From Kribbella capetownensis (GTDB taxonomy: Bacteria > Actinomycetota > Actinomycetes > Propionibacteriales > Kribbellaceae): a stretch of 64,000 nt of DNA. The stretch's first letter is position 1. Every line of letters begins with the position of its first letter. The stretch is from positions 434,001-498,000 of the forward strand of contig NZ_SJKD01000005.1 of NCBI RefSeq assembly GCF_004331485.1, read 5' to 3'. Below the pieces are notes generated by a model, which made no database searches, was not told the origin of the DNA, and saw only the letters and a program-made list of their open reading frames with translations. The position numbers and the translations under genes are program-made. Below, piece by piece: positions 42,903-51,030 of the stretch.

Positions 42903-44485
42903 GACTGGGACCATCCTTCGACTTCATAGATCACACGGCCACCAACGGCGGTCCGCAAGCAAGTGGGCGTTCCCTCACTGAGGTCCGGCAGCACGGGTAC
43001 GCCGGCCCGCGGATCCGTCGACCACGCAGCGACACGCTCGTCCGGCGTCTGCACGACCAGGTCCGCGTCGCTCTGCCAGATCGCGTACGTCGCCGCCGTA
43101 CCGGGCGCGAGGACTCCGGCGTCGTCGATCCCTGCCGCCCGCCAGCCACCTCGAGTGTGGGCCTGGAACGCGGACCGCACGGTCATCCGCTCCGCCTTCT
43201 CGTGATGGAACGCGGCCGCCCGCACAGCATCCCAGCCACCGAGCTCGGTCACCGGCGAGTCCGAACCGAACGCCAGTACGACGCCTGCTCGCGCCAGCGA
43301 ACCGAACGGGTTCATCCCCCGCCACCGCTCGCCGACCCGCTCGGCGTACATGCCGTCCGGACCACCCCACAGCGCGTCGAACATCGGCTGGACACTGGCG
43401 ACCACTCCACACTGCGAGAGGGTGGCGATCGCAGTCTCGTCGACCATCTCGACGTGCTCGAGCCGGTGCCGCGCGGCGACCAGCGCCTGTACACCGACCT
43501 TCTCGGCGGCCAACTGGAAACCGCGGACGATGTTGTCGAGCGCCTGGTCGCCGATGCAGTGGAAGCCGGCCTGCACGTTCCGCTCGGTGCACGCGATCAC
43601 GTGCTCGGCGATCTGCTCCGGCGTCAGGTAAGCGTGGCCGCGGTGGTCCGCGCGATCGGCGTACGCCTCCCGCAACGCGGCCGTCCGCGACCCGAGCGCG
43701 CCGTCCGCGTTCAGGTCACCCGCCAGGCCTGCCAGGTCGTACGTCGCGATGTGTTCGAAGACGCCGGGCTCACCCCAGTAGAGGGTCGCCGACAGACCAA
43801 GCTCGTCGGCGACCTCGCGCACGAGCGGAAGCTCCCACAACGGACCGATGTGCGGCGCGGCCATCTCGTGGAACGCACCGATCCCCTTCGAGGCCATCGC
43901 CGTCAGCGCGGCCTCGATGTCCTTGCGGCGCTGGTCCGGCCCGATCAGCTCACTGAGTGCGTCCCGGACGGCGTGATGGGCGTCGCGCTCGACGCGGCCG
44001 GTGGCGTCGTACCCGTCGCCTGTTGCCGCAGGCACCAATGGCGACGAGATCACACCGGAGTGGCCGTCGACGCGGGATAGGTAGACCCGGCGTCCCGCGG
44101 CAGCCCGGTCCAGCTCCTCGGCCGTCGGCGGGCGACCTTCGGGCCACTTCGTCTCGTCCCAGCCTGCCCCGTCGATGACTGCATCCGCCGGAAGATCCGC
44201 GGCGAAGGAAGCAAGGCGGTCGAGGGCTTCGGTCAGCGAGGTGGTGCCCGCGAGGTCGAGGCCGGTCAGCAGGGCGCCGGTCTGCGCGGTGTGGACGTGG
44301 GCGTCGACGAAGGACGGCGTGACCAGCCTGCCGTCGAGGTCGATCACCTCGTCGGCACCGTCGGCGTACGAGCCCGCGCCGGTGTCGTCACCGAGCCAGG
44401 TCACCACGCCGTCGTCGAAGGCGATCGCGGTGGCATGCGGGTCGGCGGGTGAGTAGACGGAACCGTTCGTCAGAAGTGTGCGCAC
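42890..44485 (-). CDS. YtcJ-family metal-dependent amidohydrolase
   Basis: A 531-residue amidohydrolase of the YtcJ/Amidohydro_3 group. The metal motif is VDAHVHT, with later HCIGDQA, RHRLEHVEM and AFGSDSPV carrying the expected His and Asp ligands. No signal peptide, so cytosolic. It lies between kdd (3 bp away) and kamD (overlapping) inside the lysine operon, so it is probably coexpressed. It is not part of the known lysine fermentation route. It may release lysine or an intermediate from an acylated or cyclic form; that is speculation. Confidence 0.85.
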   Translation of the reverse strand: MRTLLTNGSVYSPADPHATAIAFDDGVVTWLGDDTGAGSYADGADEVIDLDGRLVTPSFVDAHVHTAQTGALLTGLDLAGTTSLTEALDRLASFAADLPADAVIDGAGWDETKWPEGRPPTAEELDRAAAGRRVYLSRVDGHSGVISSPLVPAATGDGYDATGRVERDAHHAVRDALSELIGPDQRRKDIEAALTAMASKGIGAFHEMAAPHIGPLWELPLVREVADELGLSATLYWGEPGVFEHIATYDLAGLAGDLNADGALGSRTAALREAYADRADHRGHAYLTPEQIAEHVIACTERNVQAGFHCIGDQALDNIVRGFQLAAEKVGVQALVAARHRLEHVEMVDETAIATLSQCGVVASVQPMFDALWGGPDGMYAERVGERWRGMNPFGSLARAGVVLAFGSDSPVTELGGWDAVRAAAFHHEKAERMTVRSAFQAHTRGGWRAAGIDDAGVLAPGTAATYAIWQSDADLVVQTPDERVAAWSTDPRAGVPVLPDLSEGTPTCLRTAVGGRVIYEVEGWSQSWSV

Positions 44486-44488
44486 GGA

Positions 44489-45532
44489 CTAATCCTCCGC
44501 CAGCCTGCTCTCGAACAGACCGCGGACACCCGGCTCGGTCCGCAACAGCTCGAGCGCGTAGTCGGCATGCCCGGGCACGTAGCCGTTGCCGACGAGCATC
44601 GTCACGTCCGCAGCCAGGCCCTCAGCACCCAGCGCGGCAGCGGAGAACGACGTCGCCATGGAGAAGAAGATCACTGTCCCACCAGCCGCCGTCGACAGGA
44701 CGGCGCCGTGCTCGCAGCCCGGTACGTCGACGCACACGACGGTGATGTCAGCCGGTCCCCCGGCTTCCTCGACGGCCGTGGCAAGGGCCACCGGGTCCCG
44801 CGCGTCGGCCAGTGTGACGACGTCGGCCAGGGCTGCGGCAATCAGCCGGTCCTTCTCGGACTCGACGGGCACGATCCCGATCGTGCGCGCCGCGCCGGCC
44901 TGCCGTGCGGCGGCCAGCGAGAGCGACCCACTTTTACCTGCGCCGCCAATTACTGACACGACAGGCTTTGTGCCTTTGTCGACATACTCGCGCACCACGC
45001 GAGCGGTCAGAGCGGGCGCTCCGCAGACGTCCATCACGGCCAGCGACAGCTCAGGTTTCAGGTCGTCGGGCAGCTTGGCCACGATCGAGCGGGCGAACAG
45101 GATCGCGTGTCCCTGCGCCGGGACCTGCTCGCTCCGGCCGTCCCAGCGCGCAAGCTCGTCGGTGATCTGCAGCGGGGTGAGCGTCAGGGACACGAGCGTG
45201 GCGACTCGGTCACCCTTGCGTAGGCCGAGCGGCGACTCCGGGCCGGCCTCGTCGACCATGCCGACCAGCATCCCGCCGGAGCCGGTCACCGGGTTCTGCA
45301 TCTTGCCGCGGGTCCCGATGATGTCGAGCACCGCGCGGCGGATCGCCGTACCGTCGCCGCCGTGCGCCTCGGCCAGCTGGCGGTACGACGCGGCGTCGAG
45401 ATTCAGCCGCTCGACCGCGATCCGGACCTCGTCAGGCCAGATCTCGGGGCGTGCGTCGAGCTTGTCCGCCGCCTGCGGCAACACGCCGGACGGCGCGAGT
45501 ACGCGGTGCAGTCCTACCGGGCTCGACGACAC
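44489..45532 (-). CDS. kdd: L-erythro-3,5-diaminohexanoate dehydrogenase
   Basis: A 347-residue protein, the expected Kdd length. The NAD-binding loop is VIGGAGKSGSLSLAAAR, and the N-terminal half contains the family blocks NLDAASYRQL and GMLVGMVDEAG. It oxidises 3,5-diaminohexanoate to 5-amino-3-oxohexanoate. GTG 45532 has AGGAGG 5 nt upstream. It is the first gene of the minus-strand operon and diverges from kamA over 142 bp. Confidence 0.9.
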   Translation of the reverse strand: MSSSPVGLHRVLAPSGVLPQAADKLDARPEIWPDEVRIAVERLNLDAASYRQLAEAHGGDGTAIRRAVLDIIGTRGKMQNPVTGSGGMLVGMVDEAGPESPLGLRKGDRVATLVSLTLTPLQITDELARWDGRSEQVPAQGHAILFARSIVAKLPDDLKPELSLAVMDVCGAPALTARVVREYVDKGTKPVVSVIGGAGKSGSLSLAAARQAGAARTIGIVPVESEKDRLIAAALADVVTLADARDPVALATAVEEAGGPADITVVCVDVPGCEHGAVLSTAAGGTVIFFSMATSFSAAALGAEGLAADVTMLVGNGYVPGHADYALELLRTEPGVRGLFESRLAED

Positions 45533-45577
45533 GGGGCCTCCTTGGGGGATCAGGCAAAATACTACTGAAACTAGCTC

Positions 45578-45604
45578 TTGACGAGATTTCTTGCGGCGTA
45601 CTGT
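45578..45604 (+). promoter_or_regulatory. Possible kamA promoter
   Basis: TTGACG (45578-45583) and TACTGT (45599-45604) are 15 bp apart, in the divergent kdd-kamA region. The spacing is short for a housekeeping promoter. No B12 box was seen in this 142-bp region. Confidence 0.3.
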
Positions 45605-45674
45605 TGGATCTGAGGGAAGTTCTATCGCTATCCTCACATGAGACCGCACTACCCCTGAAGCCCCCGGAGGACTC

Positions 45675-47156
45675 GTGACCGACCTGATCAGCCCGGAGCT
45701 GGGCGTCCCGGAGCCCAGCGAGCGCGATCTCGCGGGCCAGCCGTACGCGTACCGGCGGGCCGAGCTGGTGGAGCCGGACTGGACCCGGCTGCCCGGCTGG
45801 AAGGACGTGACGGCCGAGGAGTGGCGGTCGGTGCAGTGGCAGCGGTCGCACTGCGTGAAGAACGTCAAGCAGCTGCGCGACGTGATGGGCGACCTGCTCG
45901 AGGATCGGCTGTACGACGACCTGACCCGGGACCAAGCCGAGCGCGCCACCATGTCGATGCTGCTGCCGCCGCAGATGCTGAACACGATCGTTCCCAACGA
46001 CGACTACGCGGGGACCTTCACCGAGGCGTTCTACGCCGATCCGGTCCGCCGCTACATGCTGCCGGTGTTCAGTGACCGCCGTACCGACTGGCCGTCGCAT
46101 CCGCACGCGACCCGGGACTCGTTGCACGAGCATGAGATGTGGGCCACAGAGGGGTTGACCCACCGCTACCCGACCAAGGTTCTCGCGGAGATCCTGCCGA
46201 CGTGCCCGCAGTACTGCGGGCACTGCACCCGGATGGACCTGGTCGGCAACTCGACGCCGGTCATCGACAAGCTGAAGTTCACCGCGAAGCCGCAGACCCG
46301 GCTCGACGACATGCTCGACTACCTGCGCCGTACGCCGGGTGTGCGGGACGTGGTCGTGTCCGGCGGCGACGTGGCGAACATGCCGTGGCCGCGGCTGGAG
46401 TCGTTCCTCACCAGCCTGCTGGAGATCGAGAACATCCGCGACATCCGGCTGGCCACCAAGGCCCTGATGGGCATGCCACAGCACTGGCTGTCCGACGACG
46501 TCCGGGCCGGCGTCGAGCGCGTGGCTCAGCTGGGCCGGCGGCGGGGCGTGATGATCGCGATGCACACGCACGTGAACGCCGCCCAGTCGGTGACGCCCTT
46601 GGTGGCCGAGGCAACAAAGGCGATGTTCGAGGCAGGTCTGCGCGACGTCCGCAACCAGGGTGTGCTGATGCGCGGCGTGAACGACTCGGTGCCGCAGTTG
46701 CTCGACCTGTGCTTCGCGCTGCTCGACGGCGCGACCATCACGCCGTACTACTTCTACATGTGCGACATGATCCCGTTCTCGGAGCACTGGCGGGTGTCGG
46801 TCCGCGACGCGCAGCACCTGCAGCACGGGATCCTCGGCTACCTGCCCGGCTTCGCCACCCCACGCATCGTCTGCGACGTCCCGTACGTCGGCAAGCGGTG
46901 GGTGCACCAACTGTCGGAGTACGACGAGGTCCGCGGCATCTCGTACTGGAAGAAGAACTACCGCACCGGCATCGAGCAGCAGGACCCCGAGGCGCTCAAC
47001 CGCACATACGAGTACTACGACCCGATCGACACCCTCCCGGCCGAGGGCCAGGACTGGTGGCGGCAGCACGCCGGCACCTCCCTCGCCGAAGCCGAGAAGC
47101 GCGCCGCCGCGTCCCGCGCCGCCGCCGAGTCGCAGAAGCTCTTGCAGATCAACTGA
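45675..47156 (+). CDS. kamA: Lysine 2,3-aminomutase (radical SAM), divergent PLP loop
   Basis: A 493-residue KamA-family radical SAM/PLP enzyme. The cluster motif is CPQYCGHC (Cys177, 181, 184). Asp364 (YMCDM) and Asp401 (IVCDVP) have the same 37-residue spacing as the two substrate-binding Asp residues of clostridial KamA, which favours lysine over glutamate. The canonical PGGGGK loop that carries the PLP Lys is PYVGK here, one residue shorter, with Lys407. GGAGG precedes the GTG start. It makes L-beta-lysine for KamDE. It is divergent from the kdd-kal operon. Confidence 0.9.
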   Translation: MTDLISPELGVPEPSERDLAGQPYAYRRAELVEPDWTRLPGWKDVTAEEWRSVQWQRSHCVKNVKQLRDVMGDLLEDRLYDDLTRDQAERATMSMLLPPQMLNTIVPNDDYAGTFTEAFYADPVRRYMLPVFSDRRTDWPSHPHATRDSLHEHEMWATEGLTHRYPTKVLAEILPTCPQYCGHCTRMDLVGNSTPVIDKLKFTAKPQTRLDDMLDYLRRTPGVRDVVVSGGDVANMPWPRLESFLTSLLEIENIRDIRLATKALMGMPQHWLSDDVRAGVERVAQLGRRRGVMIAMHTHVNAAQSVTPLVAEATKAMFEAGLRDVRNQGVLMRGVNDSVPQLLDLCFALLDGATITPYYFYMCDMIPFSEHWRVSVRDAQHLQHGILGYLPGFATPRIVCDVPYVGKRWVHQLSEYDEVRGISYWKKNYRTGIEQQDPEALNRTYEYYDPIDTLPAEGQDWWRQHAGTSLAEAEKRAAASRAAAESQKLLQIN

Positions 47157-47172
47157 CTCCCGATCCCGCCTT

Positions 47173-47201
47173 CGGTGCCACCAATGCAGGGGGTGGCACC
47201 G
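47173..47201 (+). terminator. Probable kamA terminator
   Basis: CGGTGCCACC and GGTGGCACCG form a perfect 10-bp stem around a 9-nt loop, 16 bp after the kamA stop. A G-rich stretch follows rather than a T tract. Confidence 0.65.
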
Positions 47202-47203
47202 GG

Positions 47204-47267
47204 GGCGTTCTACAGCGCCTGCCGAAGGTTCGTTGGGCGTTCTACAGGGCCTGCCGAAGGTTCGTTG
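47204..47267. repeat. 32-bp tandem duplication
   Basis: Positions 47204-47235 and 47236-47267 are copies of one 32-bp unit beginning GGCGTTCTACAG, with one mismatch. Each copy includes, on the minus strand, the reading NLRQAL-stop, so the end of a small frame has been duplicated. Confidence 0.85.
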
Positions 47268-47421
47268 CCTCCAGCACCTGAGTGTCCGTCGGCGTGGCCC
47301 CGCACCCGGCCGCGATCACCCGGAGCGTGCTGGGCAGGTCGCCGTACGCGCCGATGAAGCGCTCGTACGCCGTCGCATCGAACTCGCGCGCGAACGCGCC
47401 GGCATCGACGCCCAGCGGCAC
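47242..47421 (-). pseudogene. Possible C-terminal gene remnant, unrecognised
   Basis: A 59-codon frame from GTG 47421 to a stop inside the 32-bp duplication. The peptide (FAREFDATAYERFIGAYGDL, then a Leu/Ala-rich end) has a natural composition but no good ribosome site and no recognised family. It lies downstream of the XRE gene and could be the decayed tail of a lost gene or a small unknown protein. Coding status is uncertain. Confidence 0.25.
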
Positions 47422-47443
47422 CCTACGACAGGACGCCCACGAT

Positions 47444-48298
47444 CTACTGCCCGGCAGCAGCGTCGCACTGGTGCTGCGGGCCGAGTGTGCGCAGCAGGTC
47501 CAGCGCGTCGGTCTGGCCGGGTGGCGGAGTGAAGACTCGTAGGCGCTGGTCTGCCGCGGGTGTCGCCAGTACCTCGCAGTCGAACTCGATGCGACCGAGG
47601 TCGGGATGGTCGAGCCGGTACGGATGTGATCTGCGTACGGCGACCTCGTGCCGGTCCCAGAGTGCCGCGAACTCCGGGCTGGCGGCGCGGAGCCGCGTGA
47701 CAAGGGTGCGGGAGGCCTCGTCGTTCCCGCGGCGCGCCACGGCTGCGCGCAGATCCGCGACCAACTGCCGGGCCTGCTCCTCGCGCTCCTCGGCCGCGAA
47801 TTGCCTTCGTACGTCGGGCTCGGTGAACCAGCGCACCACGATGTTGCGGTCCTCGTGAGCCACGTCGCACACACACCCGAACAACGCCAGCGCCATGTCG
47901 TTCTGCGCCAGCAGGTCGCCCAGATCACTCAGGACCTGGACCGGAACGCCTTCCAGCCGGTCGAGGATGTAGAGCATGGCCGGCCCGAGGTAGTCCCCGG
48001 CCCGTGCTCCCTCCGGCGGCCGCTGCCCGGCGAGCAGGTACAGGTGGTCGCGCTCGTCGACATTCAGCCGTAGCGCGCGGGCCAATGCCGCCAGCATCTG
48101 TGTCGAGGGCTGCGGGCTCCGGCCCTGCTCCAGCCGCATGAGGTAGTCGGCCGACATACCCGCCAGCTGCGAGACCTCTTCGCGACGGAGTCCCGGCGTA
48201 CGACGCCTGGGGCCTTCGACCAGCCCGACGTCGCGCGGACCCAGCCGTTCCCGGGACCGGCGCAGGAAGTCGGCGAGGTCCTCGCGGTTCATGGCCAT
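47444..48298 (-). CDS. XRE-family regulator with MmyB-like ligand domain
   Basis: A 284-residue regulator. The N-terminal HTH contains TPGLRREEVSQLAGMSADYL and the following RLEQGRSPQPS, a block typical of the actinobacterial XRE/MmyB-like group. The C-terminal domain (from DRLEGVPVQVLSDLGDLLAQ) is the MmyB-like ligand-binding PAS-related region. ATG 48298 or 48292 are both possible. It is divergent from an alpha/beta hydrolase gene across 131 bp and probably regulates it, as is common for this regulator family. Confidence 0.9.
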   Translation of the reverse strand: MAMNREDLADFLRRSRERLGPRDVGLVEGPRRRTPGLRREEVSQLAGMSADYLMRLEQGRSPQPSTQMLAALARALRLNVDERDHLYLLAGQRPPEGARAGDYLGPAMLYILDRLEGVPVQVLSDLGDLLAQNDMALALFGCVCDVAHEDRNIVVRWFTEPDVRRQFAAEEREEQARQLVADLRAAVARRGNDEASRTLVTRLRAASPEFAALWDRHEVAVRRSHPYRLDHPDLGRIEFDCEVLATPAADQRLRVFTPPPGQTDALDLLRTLGPQHQCDAAAGQ

Positions 48299-48429
48299 AG
48301 CGCTAGTGAACCACCGTTTCCCCAGCGCATCCTCGGACTGCCGATCCTAGGCAAACCGCTCCTCTCCCGAGCCGTCGATGGCGAGCGCATAGTCGACGCC
48401 TGTCCGGTCCGAACGAGGAAGGCTGTTTC

Positions 48430-49236
48430 ATGAAGGAATCCGTACTGGAAGTCCCCGGCGCACGACTGCACCACTTCGTCCGTGGTTCAGGTCCCCTGCT
48501 CGTACTCATTGCCGGAGGATTCGGGGACGCCACCGTGACCGACGCGCTGGCAAACCATCTGGCGGACAGGTACACCGTCCTCACCTACGACCGTCGAGGC
48601 CTGTCCGGGAGCACCACCGACTCGCCGGCTCTGACGGTGGCGACCCACGCCGACGACATCTCCCTCCTGCTCGCCACCGTCACCACAGAACCGGCGTACG
48701 TCTATGGCAGCAGTTTCGGCGGCCTGATCGCGCTTGAACTCACCCTCAAGAACCCTGATCAGGTCGGCACGGTCGTCGCCCACGAAGCCCCCGTCACCCA
48801 ACTCCTGCCCGCCCCGGAACGCGCCGTTGCCATCCAGGACTTCCTCACGGTCGAAGAAACCTTCGCGACAGAAGGCGTCGGTCCTGCGCTCAGCTACTAC
48901 GCGAAGTTCCTGGACCTCGACCCGACGGACCGCGAGGCTGACAACCCGCTCCGCACCCCTGGTCCCGACCACCTCCCGAACGCAACGGTCCTCCTGGCCC
49001 ACGACACTCCGGCCATCCGCACCCACACCTTCAATCTCACCGACTTCCAGAACTCCCCGGTCCGCATCATCCCCGCCGCCGGCCAGGACTCGACCCACAT
49101 CTGGCCGAACAAATGCGCCGAACTCCTCGCCGACCACCTAGGAGTCCCCTGCGAGCCCTTCCCCGGCGGCCACAACGCCTACACCTACCACCCCCGAGCC
49201 ACCGCCCACCGCCTCCACCAAGTCCTCACCTCATGA
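48430..49236 (+). CDS. Alpha/beta-fold hydrolase
   Basis: A 268-residue alpha/beta hydrolase. The oxyanion region reads LLVLIAGGFGD, the nucleophile elbow GSSFGG (Ser near residue 95), with a late Asp region (IPAAGQDS) and His in FPGGHNAY. GAGGAAGG lies about 8 nt before the ATG. The divergent XRE regulator probably controls it. Substrate unknown. Its last 6 bp overlap the convergent secreted-protein gene. Confidence 0.88.
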   Translation: MKESVLEVPGARLHHFVRGSGPLLVLIAGGFGDATVTDALANHLADRYTVLTYDRRGLSGSTTDSPALTVATHADDISLLLATVTTEPAYVYGSSFGGLIALELTLKNPDQVGTVVAHEAPVTQLLPAPERAVAIQDFLTVEETFATEGVGPALSYYAKFLDLDPTDREADNPLRTPGPDHLPNATVLLAHDTPAIRTHTFNLTDFQNSPVRIIPAAGQDSTHIWPNKCAELLADHLGVPCEPFPGGHNAYTYHPRATAHRLHQVLTS

Positions 49237-49581
49237 CTCGTCACTCCCAGCACCTCGGCACGCGAGACAACGCAGCCACAACTGAACTGCCGTCACGGTC
49301 CCCGCCGGATTCAGAATGTTCTGGCAGTGCGCATCCCATTTCCCGGTCGCTTCGTAGGCGGCACCCGCCTCCTGACACTTGTGACAAGCATTGGGCTGCG
49401 AATACCGCACATCCCGGTAGAAGTTTCCGGAGGGCGGCAGTGCCGTCACACACGAAGGAATCGCCAGCATCCCGTTCTCCGCGGGCGCCGCCGAGGCAAA
49501 GCCAGTACTGACGATGCCGCCCAGAACCAGCGCCATCACCACACCGGCAAGAACGCCAGCCTTCCTGACATAATTCTTCAT
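49231..49581 (-). CDS. Small secreted Cys-containing protein, unknown function
   Basis: A 116-residue protein with a clear Sec signal peptide (positive start, hydrophobic core GVLAGVVMALVLGGIV, cleavage-like ASA-AP). The mature part of about 80 residues has six Cys residues (SCVTA, NACHKCQ, DAHCQ, LRCLACR), enough for three disulfides. No family is recognised. ATG 49581 fits the signal peptide; GTG 49593 is an alternative. Composition is less GC-biased than its neighbours. The 283 bp upstream (49594-49876) show no gene. Confidence 0.65.
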   Translation of the reverse strand: MKNYVRKAGVLAGVVMALVLGGIVSTGFASAAPAENGMLAIPSCVTALPPSGNFYRDVRYSQPNACHKCQEAGAAYEATGKWDAHCQNILNPAGTVTAVQLWLRCLACRGAGSDES

Positions 49582-49876
49582 CGCATCGCACACTCCTCAT
49601 GAGGGCTTGAAACTCAATGGGCGTGAATTCCCGCTCCGCCAACTCGGGAAGTCCGCCGAGCAGCCCAAGCCTCAGCCATCCCCCTTTCAATCCGCTGTCA
49701 TCAGCAAGAGGCGTTGTGCTCCCCGCCACGCCGTACGCCCACTGGCGGGTTGTTTCACAACTGACGCCCAACAACCCGGCCAGTCACCACACAACCAGCC
49801 ACCCACAGAGCCGCCGCTCGGCGACCCGCGCCGCAGGCGCCAGCAAACAGTTGCCGCGGACGGCCTCGTCGGTTGT

Positions 49877-50317
49877 TCAGAGGGCGGGTGGGCGGCGTTC
49901 GTAGGGGGTGCTGAGGACGATGGTGGTGGTGGTGGAGACGTTGGCTCGGGCCCGGATGGTGGCCAGGAGGTTTTCGAGGGCGACCGGGGAGGCGACCCGG
50001 ACGACGAGGATGTAGCTGGAGTCGCCGGCGACGGAGTAGCAGGACTCGATCTCGGGGACGTCGCGGAGGCGCTCGGGTGAGTCGTCGGGCTGGGACGGGT
50101 CGATCGGACGGATCGAGATCAGCGCGGTCAGCGGCAGGTCGAGCGCGGTGTGGTCGACGGTGGCGGCGTACCCCTGGATGATGCCGCGTTGCTCGAGCCG
50201 TTTGACCCGCTGGTGCACCGCCGACGTGGACAGGCCGGTCGCCTTGCCGAGGTCGGTAAAGCTCATCCTGCCGTCGCTGGCCAGCAGCCCGACAATCTTG
50301 CGATCCAGGTCCTCCAT
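49877..50317 (-). CDS. Lrp/AsnC-family regulator
   Basis: A 146-residue Lrp/AsnC protein. The HTH covers LASDGRMSFTDLGKATGLSTSAVHQRVKRL (split here only for description, residues about 12-42), followed by a RAM ligand domain with the VAGDSSYILVVRV strand. Such proteins sense amino acids. The target is not evident; it is 69 bp downstream of the response-regulator gene. Confidence 0.93.
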   Translation of the reverse strand: MEDLDRKIVGLLASDGRMSFTDLGKATGLSTSAVHQRVKRLEQRGIIQGYAATVDHTALDLPLTALISIRPIDPSQPDDSPERLRDVPEIESCYSVAGDSSYILVVRVASPVALENLLATIRARANVSTTTTIVLSTPYERRPPAL

Positions 50318-50385
50318 TCCGCAGACCTTACTCGTGACAACCGCCCTGGGCAGCCGACCTGCTCACAGAGCAGACGGCGGGACAG

Positions 50386-51030
50386 TCAGCCGCGCAGGGC
50401 GGTCAGGACCGCCAGCACCCGGCGGTTCACATCCGCCGACGGTTCGAGGCCGAGTTTGCGGAACAGTTGAGCAGAGGTCGCCTCTACCGTCCGCTCGCTG
50501 ATCACCAACTCGGCCGAGATGGCCGAGTTGGACCGGCCCTCGGCCATCAGCCTGAGGATCTGGCTCTCCCGCGGTGTCAGCCGGCCCAGCGGCGAGTCCG
50601 GCCGCCGTCGCTGCATCAGGCGCGCCACGATCGTCGGGTCGAGGACGCATTCGCGCTCGACGACTCGGCGCAGCGCGTCGACCAGAACCGCGATGTCCGA
50701 CACCCGCTCCTTCAGCAGGTAGCCCAATCCAGCGGGCTGATCGGCGAGCAGTCGCTCGGCGTACCGCGGCTCCAGGTACTGGCTGAGCAGCACAACCGCC
50801 GTACCAGGGTGTTGGCGCCGGATCTCGCGGGCCGCCACCAGGCCCTCGTCCTTGTGTCCCGGCGGCATCCGGATGTCGACGATCGCAACGTCCGGACTCT
50901 CCAGGCCGACCAACCGCATCAGTTCCGAGGCGTCCGCGGCCTCGCCAACGACCTCGACCCCGGCGTCGGTCAGCAGCCGGGCCAGGCCGGACCGGATCAG
51001 CATCACGTCGTCCGCCACGACTACCCGCAT
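50386..51030 (-). CDS. NarL-type response regulator (REC-LuxR HTH)
   Basis: A 214-residue response regulator. The receiver has the acidic pair near VVADDVML, the phospho-acceptor Asp in VAIVDIRMP (about residue 53) and a Lys in GYLLKERVSD. The LuxR HTH is LTPRESQILRLMAEGRSNSA near residue 150. Its ATG at 51030 overlaps the end of the kinase gene by 10 bp, so kinase and regulator form one unit. The nearby second kinase at 54277 probably feeds the same regulator. Confidence 0.93.
   Translation of the reverse strand: MRVVVADDVMLIRSGLARLLTDAGVEVVGEAADASELMRLVGLESPDVAIVDIRMPPGHKDEGLVAAREIRRQHPGTAVVLLSQYLEPRYAERLLADQPAGLGYLLKERVSDIAVLVDALRRVVERECVLDPTIVARLMQRRRPDSPLGRLTPRESQILRLMAEGRSNSAISAELVISERTVEATSAQLFRKLGLEPSADVNRRVLAVLTALRG

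Noticed and set aside
45533..45674. Possible B12 riboswitch before the lysine aminomutase operon
   Set aside because: The divergent region is only 142 bp and shows no B12 box or the expected stems.
47204..47267. Short CRISPR-like array
   Set aside because: Only two directly adjacent copies with no spacers, and no cas genes in the window. It is a tandem duplication.
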